In this document: in pieces, positions 8,535 through 16,209 of the stretch | Layout: every line of letters begins with the position of its first letter | Numbering within the stretch: position 1 is the first letter of the stretch | From: Coriobacteriaceae bacterium | GTDB lineage: Bacteria > Actinomycetota > Coriobacteriia > Coriobacteriales > Coriobacteriaceae | Reading direction: 5' to 3' | DNA: 49,234 bases | Assembly: GCA_902364975.1 (NCBI GenBank) | Contig: CABJFQ010000014.1 | Location: 1-49,234, forward strand | Position numbers and translations under genes: made by a program | The notes under the pieces: model-generated | The model's input: only the letters and a program-made list of their open reading frames with translations | What the model was told of the DNA's origin: nothing | Databases searched by the model: none

Positions 8535-8670
8535 GGCTGTTTCCTTTCGCCCTTGGTAGCTAGTTAGAACATCGGTCAGTTGCAAGTCATTTCGAGGTCA
8601 AAAAACCGTGCAATATCAGGTTAAATAGCAAAAAGCAGCACAGCATGCCCTAGAAACATGCGTTTATATC
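8535..8670. other. AT-rich leader and promoter region of argG
   Basis: This stretch is visibly richer in A and T than the genes around it. On the minus strand there are several -35-like TTGACC/TTGCAA hexamers, but none has a convincing -10 at 16-18 bases. The argG promoter is probably here. Confidence 0.3.
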
Positions 8671-9129
8671 GTGCTAAAACCCAACGACCTCAAAATGACT
8701 CTGTTGGGGCATTTCACCCCATACGAACAGAGACGATTGTTATCGTCGTCGGGAAATTGCGCGCTGGCGTCGGATGGCATTATCTGCAGTGGTGATGATC
8801 TTTACGAACTGCATCTGCCTCTCCTTTCACCTATCGCCGGGCGCAATTCTAATATCGTAAACGGTACCTTTTCTTCGGTAAGCGGTTGTATTTCCGTCTC
8901 CGTTTTCGATGGTCGCTATATTACGCTAAAGTGCCCGCAGCACAAGCGACAAATTCAAATTTCTGAAAAGTTTTTTCATTACTTTGTGAAGCGTGGTGCA
9001 AATACGCTCCGTTCCTGCGACAATACGCTCAGTTACTGGTTGATGGTTATAACGTCTGAAACAATTTCGAAACGAAAGGCGCGCTTTTATGCAAACTTAC
9101 GAATCGGACACCAATATCGGAAGCATTAA
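8671..9129 (+). CDS. Doubtful 152-codon ORF in a low-GC stretch
   Basis: An open frame of 152 codons (GTG start; an ATG lies 8 codons in, at 8695) that I do not recognise. It is clearly lower in GC than its neighbours and has no strong codon pattern. Neither possible start has a ribosome binding site. Its last 41 bases overlap the start of the better-supported HAD gene in another frame. The translation looks mildly protein-like, with serine-rich, hydrophobic and cysteine-containing segments. It may be a horizontally acquired or decaying gene, or simply open by chance. Confidence 0.25.
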   Translation: MLKPNDLKMTLLGHFTPYEQRRLLSSSGNCALASDGIICSGDDLYELHLPLLSPIAGRNSNIVNGTFSSVSGCISVSVFDGRYITLKCPQHKRQIQISEKFFHYFVKRGANTLRSCDNTLSYWLMVITSETISKRKARFYANLRIGHQYRKH

Positions 9130-9916
9130 GATTCTCGCCGTCGACATGGACAAGACGCTGCTCACCGACAAGCGCGTGTTGCCGCAGGGTCTTGATGAGC
9201 GCCTGGACAAGCTCGCCGACGCAGGCATTGTATTCTGCCCCGCCAGCGGACGCCCCGCCCCCAAACTCGAGGAAATGTTCGAGAGCATTAAGAACCGCCT
9301 TGCTTTTTGTCCCGACAACGGAGCCTGCGTCATCTATCGCGGCAGCTATATCTATAAGAGCAACATCGATGTGGCGCTGTATCAGCAGGTGCTCGCCCGT
9401 GCCTCGGAGGACCCGCGTGCCGTTCCCGTCTTGTGCTGCTACGACGAGTTCTATGTGCTCGCCCGCGACCATCAGTACCACGACGAGATCAGCGTGTACT
9501 ACAACACGATCAACTACGTCGATAGCTTTGAGGGCCTTGATATCGAGTCCAACAAGATTTCGATCTTCTTCCCCGCCTACGATGCCGAGCCAGCGTTTCG
9601 CGAGGACTACAGCCCCGAGTTCTCGGACAAGCTCTACGTCACCAACGCCGGGCGCGAGTGGATCGACTTCATGAACCTGGGCGTCGACAAGGGGTCGGGC
9701 GTCGCGCACCTGTGCGACCACCTGGGCATCGATATCGCCGACGCCGCCGCCGTGGGCGACACCTACAACGATATTCCCATGCTCGAGCGCGTCGGGCATA
9801 GCTTTATCGTGGACAATGCCGAGGAGCACATGAACGCGCATGCCAAGTGGCGCATTCCGAGCAACAACGACGGGGGCGTACTGACGCTCATCGACGCCAT
9901 CCTGGCGGCTCGGTAG
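9089..9916 (+). CDS. Cof-type HAD-IIB phosphatase
   Basis: A 275-residue HAD superfamily hydrolase of the Cof/YbiV group. Motif I is LAVDMDKTLLTD at about residues 16-27, followed by the early SGRP motif that is typical of this group. A large C2-type cap occupies about residues 90-185. The C-terminal core carries the motif III lysine near VDKGSGVAHL and motif IV GDTYNDIPML. Such enzymes act on sugar phosphates, flavin or pyridoxal phosphates; the substrate cannot be told. GAAAGG lies about 9 bases before the ATG. It stands alone and is followed by a complex inverted repeat with a terminator inside. Confidence 0.88.
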   Translation: MQTYESDTNIGSIKILAVDMDKTLLTDKRVLPQGLDERLDKLADAGIVFCPASGRPAPKLEEMFESIKNRLAFCPDNGACVIYRGSYIYKSNIDVALYQQVLARASEDPRAVPVLCCYDEFYVLARDHQYHDEISVYYNTINYVDSFEGLDIESNKISIFFPAYDAEPAFREDYSPEFSDKLYVTNAGREWIDFMNLGVDKGSGVAHLCDHLGIDIADAAAVGDTYNDIPMLERVGHSFIVDNAEEHMNAHAKWRIPSNNDGGVLTLIDAILAAR

Positions 9917-9926
9917 CCGTCCCATC

Positions 9927-10055
9927 GGGCCTGACCGGGCGGCACGGGATAACTTTTCGCTCGGTCAGGTCCTGCGCAAGACGAAAGCCACATTAAGTGG
10001 CTTTCTTTGCGTGCGGAATCTACGAAAAGTTAACCCGTGCCGCCCGGCCAGGCCC
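9927..10055. repeat. Nested inverted repeat, 33-bp arms, with inner terminator
   Basis: Arms at 9927-9959 and 10023-10055 are inverted copies matching at 31 of 33 positions, separated by 63 bases. The spacer holds its own 9-bp hairpin at 9983-10005. The arms go from very GC-rich on the outside to ATAACTTTTCG next to the loop. The loop-side sequence resembles that of the repeat at 24529-24607, which suggests one family. No coding potential was seen. Confidence 0.85.
9983..10008 (+). terminator. Terminator hairpin inside the nested repeat
   Basis: Stem GAAAGCCAC / GTGGCTTTC with loop ATTAA, then CTTTCTTTG. The arms can be lengthened by CGCAA / TTGCG. It is 67 bases after the HAD stop codon and most likely ends that transcript. 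Confidence 0.65.
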
Positions 10056-10260
10056 TAGGTTTACTTTCCTGCCGCCAAGATGGCGTCTTGAGTGTCTAGA
10101 TACTTAGCTGAAATGATTTGAGCAGAGGGGAGCTCCTTGTTGGGGAGGGGCTCCCCTCTGTTTTGGTTACTGTGGGACAAATTAATCAGTAGTGTTTGTC
10201 CCAAATCTTAAGTATGTGGGGGCTTGCGTCTTGGGCGAGCTTGCCTTACGGAGTGCTTCC
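10056..10260. other. Intergenic stretch with two further hairpins before the polA stop
   Basis: No gene is seen. It holds a small hairpin (CGCCA...TGGCG at 10073-10085), a terminator (10123-10164) and a 9-bp inverted repeat TGGGACAAA / TTTGTCCCA at 10173-10203 with a 13-base loop. A short RNA ending at the terminator is possible, but I see no clear promoter for it. Confidence 0.4.
10123..10164 (+). terminator. Intrinsic terminator, plus strand
   Basis: An 11-bp stem CAGAGGGGAGC / GCTCCCCTCTG with a 16-base loop, followed by TTTTGG. The nearest plus-strand gene already ends 200 bases earlier, so this is either a back-up terminator or belongs to an unannotated short transcript. Confidence 0.65.
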
Positions 10261-13005
10261 CTATTTCGCGTCGGCCCAGGTTATGCCGGTGCTGGCTTCG
10301 GCGATTAACGGTACGCGGAGCTCCACCACATGCTCCATGACGTCGCGGACCATCGCCGTAAGCGCCTCGACCTCATCCACCGGGCACTCAAAGTCCAGTT
10401 CGTCGTGTACCTGCAAGATCATGTGGGCGGCAAAACCCTCTTCTTCCAGGCGGCGGCTTACGCGGGCCATGGCGATCTTGATGATGTCGGCGGCGGTGCC
10501 CTGCATGGGGTGGTTCATGGCCGTGCGCTCACCAAAGCCGCGGAGCTGTGGGTTTTTGGCCTTGAGCTCGGGAATATGGCGTCTGCGGCCATATATGGTC
10601 TCGGCATAGCCCGTCTGCTTGGCTCGCGCCACCACATTGTCGAGGAACGTGCGCACGCCCGGGTAGGCCTCGTAGTAGCGATCGATCATATCGCGCGCCT
10701 CGGCCATCGAGATGTGCAGCGACTGCGACAGTCCATAGGCCTGCTGGCCGTACACGATGCCAAAGTTCACGGCCTTGGCGCGGCTACGCAGGTCGGGTGT
10801 CACCTCGGACACCGGCACGCCAAATACGCGCGCGGCCGTCTCGGCATGGAAGTCCTCGCCCTCGTTGAAGGCGCGCACCAGGTGCTCGTCACCCGAAAGA
10901 TGCGCGAGCAGGCGCAGCTCGATCTGCGAGTAGTCCACCGCCAAAAAGACGCTGCCCTCGCCCGCCGAGAACGCCGTCTTAACGGTACGCCCCAGCTCCG
11001 AGCGCGTCGGAATGTTTTGCAGATTGGGGTCGCTCGAAGACAAACGCCCCGTCGCGGTGATGGTCTGGTTGTACGTGGTGTGCACACGCCCGTCACCACG
11101 GCGCAGCGGGCCCAGCGTGTCCAGATAGGTCGACTTAATCTTGGACTTCTCACGCCAGTCCAAAATCAGGCGCACGATCTCGTGGTCGCGGGCAAGGTCG
11201 CTCAGCACCTTGGCGTTGGTCGAATAGTAGCCGCGCTTGGTCTTTTTGAGGCCCTTGGTCGGAAGTCCCATAACATCAAACAGCACGTGCGAGAGTTGCA
11301 TGGGGCTGCCGATGTTAAAGGTCTCGTCGCCGGCCAGGTCGCGAATGCTGCGCTCGACATCGGCAATCTGGGTCGCCAGGCCCTCGGACAGACTGTGCAG
11401 GCGGTCGGGGTCCACGAGCATGCCCGCGCGCTCCATCTTGGCAAGCACCGGCACGAGCGGCATCTCGATCCCATCGAACACGTTGGCGGCGTTCTCGCGG
11501 GCCATGCGGTCACGCAGCGGTGCAACCAGCGCCAGCGTCAAGGCCGCCGTGCGAGCGGCGGGCGCAGGAGCGTCCTCGCCAGCACCCTCTGCGCCGCGCG
11601 CCGCAGGCAGCGCCATCTGCAGATACGTATCGGCCAGATACACCTCGTCAAACTCGGAGCGGTCGGAATCCAACAGGTAGGCGGCAACAACGGTATCGAA
11701 GATGCGCGTGGAATCGACTGCCAGCGGATCCATGAGCTCGAGCTCAGAAGAATCGATGGGCGAAAGCTCATGCAGAAGCGCCTTCATATCCGGGCTCGCC
11801 ACACGGCCTTCCATAAACAGACGCGCGAGCACGCCGGCAATCACGCCGTGGGCGAAGTTGAAGCCCTCAACCTCAGCCGCCGCACCGCTGTCGCCCTCCT
11901 CGAGCGCAAACAGGCCCTTGGACGTCGCCAACCACAGCGTGCGCGTCAGCCCAAAGAGCGCGCCCTCTTCCTTGTCATCGTCCACCACGGCGGCGACCCA
12001 CTCGCCGGCATCAATCACGCGGGAGACCTCAGCCGCAACGGCACCAAGCGCGCCAGCATCGCCGGCGGCTGCGCGCAAAACGGCGGGAATCTCAAACGTG
12101 CTGGCAGCTGCCCCGCCCTCGCCGCCGATCAGCGCCAAGAAACGGTTCTGCATGGCGGTGATACCAAGCGTGCCCAGCGCCGCGGAAACCTCATCGGCGG
12201 AAAACGCCGGGAAGGACGTCGCCTCAAAATCGAGCTCAACGGGTGCATCGGTGCGGATGGTCGCCACCTTGCGGCTCAGCAGCGCATCGTCGATGTGCGC
12301 ACGCAGGTTCTCGCCCATCTTGCCCTTGACCTCGTCAGCATGCGCGATGACCTCGTCAAGGCTGCCGTACTGCGCGATGAGCGCGCTCGCCTTTTTGGGG
12401 CCGATGCCCGGTACGCCGGGAATGTTGTCCGACGTATCGCCCTTCAGACCGTAAAAATCGGGCACGAGCGCCGGCGTGATGCCGTGATACAGGTCGTCCA
12501 CGCTCTCGGGCGTCATGATCGCCACGTCGGACAGGCCCTTGCGAGTCGAGACCACGTTGACGTGCTCGGTCACGAGCTGATACATGTCGCGGTCGCCGGT
12601 CACCAGCAGCATGTCGCAGCCGGCCTCCTCGCCCAGGCGCGCCATGGTTCCCAGGATATCGTCGCCTTCCCAGCCCTCGGACTGCAAAATGGGCACGTTG
12701 AGCGCGGCGAGCAGCTCCTTGATCATGGGGAACTGCGCGTGCAGGTCGGGGTCCATGGGCGGGCGCTGCGCCTTGTACTGCGGCAGCATCTCCATACGCA
12801 CGCGCGGCTTGCCCTTGTCAAACGCCACGACAACGCCGTCGGGATTAAAGGCATCGATCATCTTGAGGAACATGTTCAGAAAACCAAAGATCGCGTTGGT
12901 GGGGCGACCGTCCGGCGCGTTCATGGTCGGCGGCACGGCGTGGAAGGCGCGATGCATGAGCGAGTTGCCGTCGATGACGGCAAAGGTACGGCGCTTTTCA
13001 GACAT
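10261..13005 (-). CDS. polA: DNA polymerase I
   Basis: PolA fills gaps and removes RNA primers in repair and lagging-strand synthesis. The 914-residue protein has an N-terminal 5'-3' nuclease domain (about 1-290, with GDRDMYQL and GLKGDTSDNIPGVPGIGPKKA). The middle domain is degenerate. The polymerase domain covers about 540-914, with motif A DYSQIELRLLAHLS, motif B KAVNFGIVYGQQAYGLS and motif C QVHDELDFE. The phenylalanine in KAVNF is the E. coli-type residue that discriminates against dideoxynucleotides. The DxE motif of the 3'-5' exonuclease is not visible in the middle domain, so proofreading is probably lost. The start is MSEKRRTF with GAGG about 9 bases upstream; a TTG or ATG further out lacks support. 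It is divergent from the M18 peptidase gene. Confidence 0.97.
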   Translation of the reverse strand: MSEKRRTFAVIDGNSLMHRAFHAVPPTMNAPDGRPTNAIFGFLNMFLKMIDAFNPDGVVVAFDKGKPRVRMEMLPQYKAQRPPMDPDLHAQFPMIKELLAALNVPILQSEGWEGDDILGTMARLGEEAGCDMLLVTGDRDMYQLVTEHVNVVSTRKGLSDVAIMTPESVDDLYHGITPALVPDFYGLKGDTSDNIPGVPGIGPKKASALIAQYGSLDEVIAHADEVKGKMGENLRAHIDDALLSRKVATIRTDAPVELDFEATSFPAFSADEVSAALGTLGITAMQNRFLALIGGEGGAAASTFEIPAVLRAAAGDAGALGAVAAEVSRVIDAGEWVAAVVDDDKEEGALFGLTRTLWLATSKGLFALEEGDSGAAAEVEGFNFAHGVIAGVLARLFMEGRVASPDMKALLHELSPIDSSELELMDPLAVDSTRIFDTVVAAYLLDSDRSEFDEVYLADTYLQMALPAARGAEGAGEDAPAPAARTAALTLALVAPLRDRMARENAANVFDGIEMPLVPVLAKMERAGMLVDPDRLHSLSEGLATQIADVERSIRDLAGDETFNIGSPMQLSHVLFDVMGLPTKGLKKTKRGYYSTNAKVLSDLARDHEIVRLILDWREKSKIKSTYLDTLGPLRRGDGRVHTTYNQTITATGRLSSSDPNLQNIPTRSELGRTVKTAFSAGEGSVFLAVDYSQIELRLLAHLSGDEHLVRAFNEGEDFHAETAARVFGVPVSEVTPDLRSRAKAVNFGIVYGQQAYGLSQSLHISMAEARDMIDRYYEAYPGVRTFLDNVVARAKQTGYAETIYGRRRHIPELKAKNPQLRGFGERTAMNHPMQGTAADIIKIAMARVSRRLEEEGFAAHMILQVHDELDFECPVDEVEALTAMVRDVMEHVVELRVPLIAEASTGITWADAK

Positions 13006-13113
13006 ATTGAATACCTCGCTTTGGGCTGGGCACGGTTTGCTCACACCAGTTTACACGCTCCCCGCCCCGTGGCCACCGCACATCAGGCTTCCCTGCCGCC
13101 GCGGGCCCGCGCG

Positions 13114-13122
13114 TGATACGAT
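13114..13122 (+). promoter_or_regulatory. Possible extended -10 promoter of the M18 peptidase gene
   Basis: TGATACGAT on the plus strand, about 50 bases before the start codon. It matches the extended -10 seen before ndk and pit (TGnTACGAT). No good -35 hexamer is present, which is acceptable for an extended -10 promoter. Confidence 0.35.
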
Positions 13123-13171
13123 GGCTCACGGTACATCAACCAGCACGATCGATCCGAAAGGAGCCTGCGTC

Positions 13172-14569
13172 ATGGAGCGTCCCAGCGCATGGAAAAAGTA
13201 CACGCCACAGCAGATCGAGGAGCTCGAGGAGCTTTGCCGCGGCTATAAGCAGTTTTTGAGTGAGAACAAGACCGAGCGCCTGTGCGTCAAGGCCGGTATC
13301 AAGATGGCCGAGGAGGCGGGCTACGTCAATCTGGAGACCGTGATCGCCGAGGGCCGCGCGCTCAAGGCCGGCGACAAGGTGTACGCCGCCAACCACGGCA
13401 AGGACCTTATGCTCGTCAACCTGGGCACCGCCCCGCTCGAGCAGGGCTTTAACATCCTGGGCGCCCACGTGGACTCGCCGCGCCTGGACCTCAAGCAGAA
13501 CCCCGCCTTCGAGGCCGGCGACATGGCTTATCTCGACACGCACTACTATGGCGGCGTCAAGAGCTACCACTGGGTCGCTTCCCCGCTCGCACTCGTGGGC
13601 GTCATCTGCAAAAAGGACGGCACCACCGTCGACATCAACATCGGTGACAAGGCCGACGACCCGGTCTTTACCATCTCCGACCTGCTGATCCACCTCTCGA
13701 GCGAGCAGATGGCCAAGCCCGCCAAGGACGCCGTCGACGCCGAGATCCTCGACGTGATCGTGGGCGGCCGCCCCGTCAAGTTTGACGAGGACGACAAGGA
13801 CGCTCCCAAGGAGCCCGTCAAGCAGATGTTCCTGGATATCCTCAAGGAGCAGTACGACGTCGAGGAGGAGGACTTCCTCTCCGCCGAGATCGAGGTCGTG
13901 CCCGCCGGCCCCGCCCGTGACATGGGCCTCGACCGCTCCATGATTCTGGGCTATGGCCACGACGACCGTGTCTGCGCCTATCCGTCCATGCTCGCCCAGA
14001 TCAACGTCGCCAACGTGGAGCGCACGAGCATCACGCTCATCGTCGACAAGGAGGAGATCGGTTCCGTGGGTGCCACCGGCATGACGAGCCGCTTCTTCGA
14101 GAACACCGTCGCCGAGATCATGACGCTCGCCGGCGAGGATAGCCCGCTGGCCCTGCGCCGCGCGCTCGCCCGCAGCCGCATGCTCTCCTCCGACGTGTCC
14201 GCCGGCTTCGACCCGGGCTACGCCGGCAAGTTCGAAACCAAGAACGCAGCCTTTATGGGTCGCGGCCTGTGCTTTAACAAGTACACGGGCAGCCGCGGCA
14301 AGGGCGGCTCTAACGACGCCGACGCCGAGTATGTGGCCCTCATCCGCGACATCATGGACGAGGCCGGCGTGGACTTCCAGACCTGCGAGCTCGGTCGCGT
14401 CAACGCGGGCGGCGGCGGCACCATCGCATACATCATGGCTAAGTACGGCATGAACGTCATCGACTCTGGCGTTGCCGTCCTGTCCATGCACGCCCTGTGG
14501 GAGGTCGCTAACAAGGCCGATATCTACGAGGCCTATCGCGGCTACAAGGCCTTCATCGAGCGCGCGTAA
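13172..14569 (+). CDS. M18-family aminopeptidase (aspartyl aminopeptidase type)
   Basis: A 465-residue zinc aminopeptidase of family M18, which removes N-terminal residues (typically Asp or Glu, or others in bacterial members) from peptides in the cytoplasm. Likely metal ligands and catalytic residues are in AHVDSPRLDLK, VDKEEIGS (catalytic and bridging Glu) and SSDVSAGFDPGY. The C-terminal block GGGGTIAYIMAKYGMNVIDSGVAVLSMHA carries the last histidine ligand. Length is normal. The start is ATG with GAAAGGAG eight bases upstream. The frame is open far upstream over polA, but nothing there is conserved. A long hairpin separates it from yaaA. Confidence 0.93.
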   Translation: MERPSAWKKYTPQQIEELEELCRGYKQFLSENKTERLCVKAGIKMAEEAGYVNLETVIAEGRALKAGDKVYAANHGKDLMLVNLGTAPLEQGFNILGAHVDSPRLDLKQNPAFEAGDMAYLDTHYYGGVKSYHWVASPLALVGVICKKDGTTVDINIGDKADDPVFTISDLLIHLSSEQMAKPAKDAVDAEILDVIVGGRPVKFDEDDKDAPKEPVKQMFLDILKEQYDVEEEDFLSAEIEVVPAGPARDMGLDRSMILGYGHDDRVCAYPSMLAQINVANVERTSITLIVDKEEIGSVGATGMTSRFFENTVAEIMTLAGEDSPLALRRALARSRMLSSDVSAGFDPGYAGKFETKNAAFMGRGLCFNKYTGSRGKGGSNDADAEYVALIRDIMDEAGVDFQTCELGRVNAGGGGTIAYIMAKYGMNVIDSGVAVLSMHALWEVANKADIYEAYRGYKAFIERA

Positions 14570-14582
14570 CCAACCCTTCATC

Positions 14583-14656
14583 AGTTGCGGTGAAATACAG
14601 ACTAAACTGGCCCATAAACGGCCAAAACAGACCGTATTCCACCGCAACTTCCTTTT
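14583..14656 (+). terminator. Long hairpin between the M18 gene and yaaA, likely terminator
   Basis: Arms at 14583-14598 and 14634-14649 match at 15 of 16 positions (outer part AGTTGCGGTG). Inside them a second short stem TGGCC / GGCCA forms, so the whole can fold as one long hairpin. It is followed by TCCTTTTTGG. It ends 16 bases before the yaaA start codon, so it may also affect yaaA expression. Confidence 0.65.
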
Positions 14657-14672
14657 TGGCAGAGGAGAGTCC

Positions 14673-15482
14673 ATGCTGCAGGTCGTCATTTCGCCCGCCA
14701 AGCAGATGCGCGCGGCCCAAGATGCTTTTGAAGTCCTGGGCATTCCACCCTTTGCGCGCGAGACGGCTCGCCTCCACCGCGCACTGCTAGATATCGAGCG
14801 GAATGAAGGCAGCGACAGCCTGCAGGCGCTATGGAACGTGAGTGACAAACTGCTGGGGCCTTGCCTCAACACCCTGCATGAGTTCGGGCCCATCCTGAAA
14901 AACGGCGATCTCGACAATCCCGCACTCGCCTGTCACCTCTCCCCTGCCGTCATGTCCTACCACGGCATTCAATACCAGAGCATGGCGCCCGAGGTGATGG
15001 ATTCCGCGCAGCTCGCATGGCTGCAAAGCCACCTGTGGATCCTCTCTGGCCTCTACGGGTGCGTTCGCCCCTTTCATGCCGTCGAACCATATCGGCTGGA
15101 GATGGGCGCGAAGCTCGCCGTTGACGATGCCCCAGACCTCTACGCGTTTTGGAGCGACAAGCTCGCGCGGGCTATCGCCCCGGCAGGCTCAAACACCACG
15201 ATCGTCAACCTCGCCAGCGTAGAGTACGCCAAAGCCGTTCTGCCCCATCTCGCGGGCGACGCCACGGTCGTCACGTGCCTCTTTGGCGAAGGCATCCGCA
15301 ACGGCAAGCCCATCCAGCGCTCGACCGCCAGCAAAAAGGCACGTGGTTCCATGGTGCGCTGGATGGCAGAAAACAAGCTCGAGGATGTAAGCGGGCTCAC
15401 CGCGTTTGACGTTGGTTATCGTCACTTTCCCGAGCTTTCAAATAAGAACACTTTGGTCTTCCTGAACGAACAGACCTTGTAG
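14673..15482 (+). CDS. yaaA: YaaA family peroxide stress protein (UPF0246)
   Basis: A 269-residue member of the YaaA/DUF328 family. In E. coli YaaA lowers free iron under hydrogen peroxide stress and binds DNA. Family marks are VVISPAKQM at the N-terminus, the central LSGLYGCVRPF, the EYAK motif in the C-terminal half, and the KKARGSMVRWM segment. The start is ATG with AGAGGAGAG close upstream. The gene sits directly behind the long hairpin at 14583-14656. For an anaerobe a peroxide role is plausible, but it is inferred from the family only. Confidence 0.92.
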   Translation: MLQVVISPAKQMRAAQDAFEVLGIPPFARETARLHRALLDIERNEGSDSLQALWNVSDKLLGPCLNTLHEFGPILKNGDLDNPALACHLSPAVMSYHGIQYQSMAPEVMDSAQLAWLQSHLWILSGLYGCVRPFHAVEPYRLEMGAKLAVDDAPDLYAFWSDKLARAIAPAGSNTTIVNLASVEYAKAVLPHLAGDATVVTCLFGEGIRNGKPIQRSTASKKARGSMVRWMAENKLEDVSGLTAFDVGYRHFPELSNKNTLVFLNEQTL

Positions 15483-15522
15483 GACCACCGCTACTTTTGA
15501 ATGTGCTGCCTAGGCACGGCGT

Positions 15523-16038
15523 CTATTCCGCCAAGCCGTCGGCTTTGGCAACTTCGTTTGTCGAGCCATCTTGGTAGGTAATCTTAACGTGCTCTACCTC
15601 GGACACCGCAACACCCGATGGGGGCTCCAAGCGCCATTCCGGCAGCGCGATATCCATAGTCGTAGGCACGTCGCCCTGATTCTTGAGCTTCACCGTCAGC
15701 GTTTTGAGCGCCGCATCATACGTCACGCGTTCGATTTCCTCACCAGGAATAGACCCACCGCTCAGCTGAAGCTGGACAAATCCATCGCGCGAATACCAAT
15801 AGTCGCCCGGCGCGGCAACGGTATTGCCGCCCGTAACCTTCACTGTCATGATCGGCAGGGCATCGTCGGCCTCGAACTCCCATGCAGCGCCGCCGTGACC
15901 GCCAAACGTCCAGATACAAAAGGCAATCACCAGCACGGCAAGCACCGCAAAACCAATCGCGACAAGGCCATGGTGCGCACGGCTTTCCTCGGCCGATACA
16001 TCCCATTGCGTCTCTCGATATAGATGCTTGTCTTCCAT
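15523..16038 (-). CDS. Unknown single-span membrane protein
   Basis: A 171-residue protein I cannot name. Residues 1-23 are polar and face the cytoplasm, with several histidines and glutamates. A single membrane span covers about 24-45 (LVAIGFAVLAVLVIAFCIWTF). The rest, about 125 residues, would lie outside the cell and is rich in beta-type sequence (TVKVTGG, LTVKLKNQGDVPTTM). It has no lipobox and no catalytic motif. GGGGAGG lies just before the ATG, which supports this start over the longer open frame. It is convergent with yaaA, 40 bases apart, and divergent from thiC. Confidence 0.8.
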   Translation of the reverse strand: MEDKHLYRETQWDVSAEESRAHHGLVAIGFAVLAVLVIAFCIWTFGGHGGAAWEFEADDALPIMTVKVTGGNTVAAPGDYWYSRDGFVQLQLSGGSIPGEEIERVTYDAALKTLTVKLKNQGDVPTTMDIALPEWRLEPPSGVAVSEVEHVKITYQDGSTNEVAKADGLAE

Positions 16039-16088
16039 GTTCGCCTCCCCACAGGCACGCTCGTTAGGCCAATCGTACCCATTCGAGC

Positions 16089-16094
16089 TATACT
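16089..16094 (+). promoter_or_regulatory. Possible -10 element of thiC
   Basis: TATACT, placed so that transcription would start about 10 bases before the riboswitch. The -35 is weak (TTAGGC at 19 bases). Confidence 0.35.
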
Positions 16095-16110
16095 TGAGCC
16101 CATTACATAA

Positions 16111-16205
16111 ACGGGGAGCTTGCAGGACAAGACGGCAGGCTGAGACTGGGCGCGCCCGCCCTGACCCGCAAACCTGATATGGGTAATGCCAACGAAGGGA
16201 GCCGT
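16111..16205 (+). promoter_or_regulatory. TPP riboswitch (THI element) controlling thiC
   Basis: The thiamine pyrophosphate aptamer is recognisable from its conserved blocks in the right order: ACGGGGAGC, GGCTGAGA at about 16138, CCCGCCCTGACCC at 16155-16167, AACCTGATATGGGTAATGCC, then AACGAAGGGAGCCG. The closing stem P1 can form between ACGG at the 5' end and CCGT at the 3' end. The AAGGGAG that serves as the thiC ribosome binding site lies within the 3' part of the aptamer, four to ten bases before the ATG. Ligand binding should therefore block translation; there is no separate terminator. Confidence 0.95.
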
Positions 16206-16209
16206 GCCA

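Noticed and set aside
10330..13116. A 928-codon open frame antisense to polA
   Set aside because: PolA fits its family along its whole length; the antisense frame is an effect of GC-rich third positions and its translation is low in complexity and without any known pattern.
12584..13171. N-terminal extension of the M18 peptidase by 196 codons
   Set aside because: It runs antisense over polA, is not part of the family, and a good ribosome binding site lies before the ATG at 13172.
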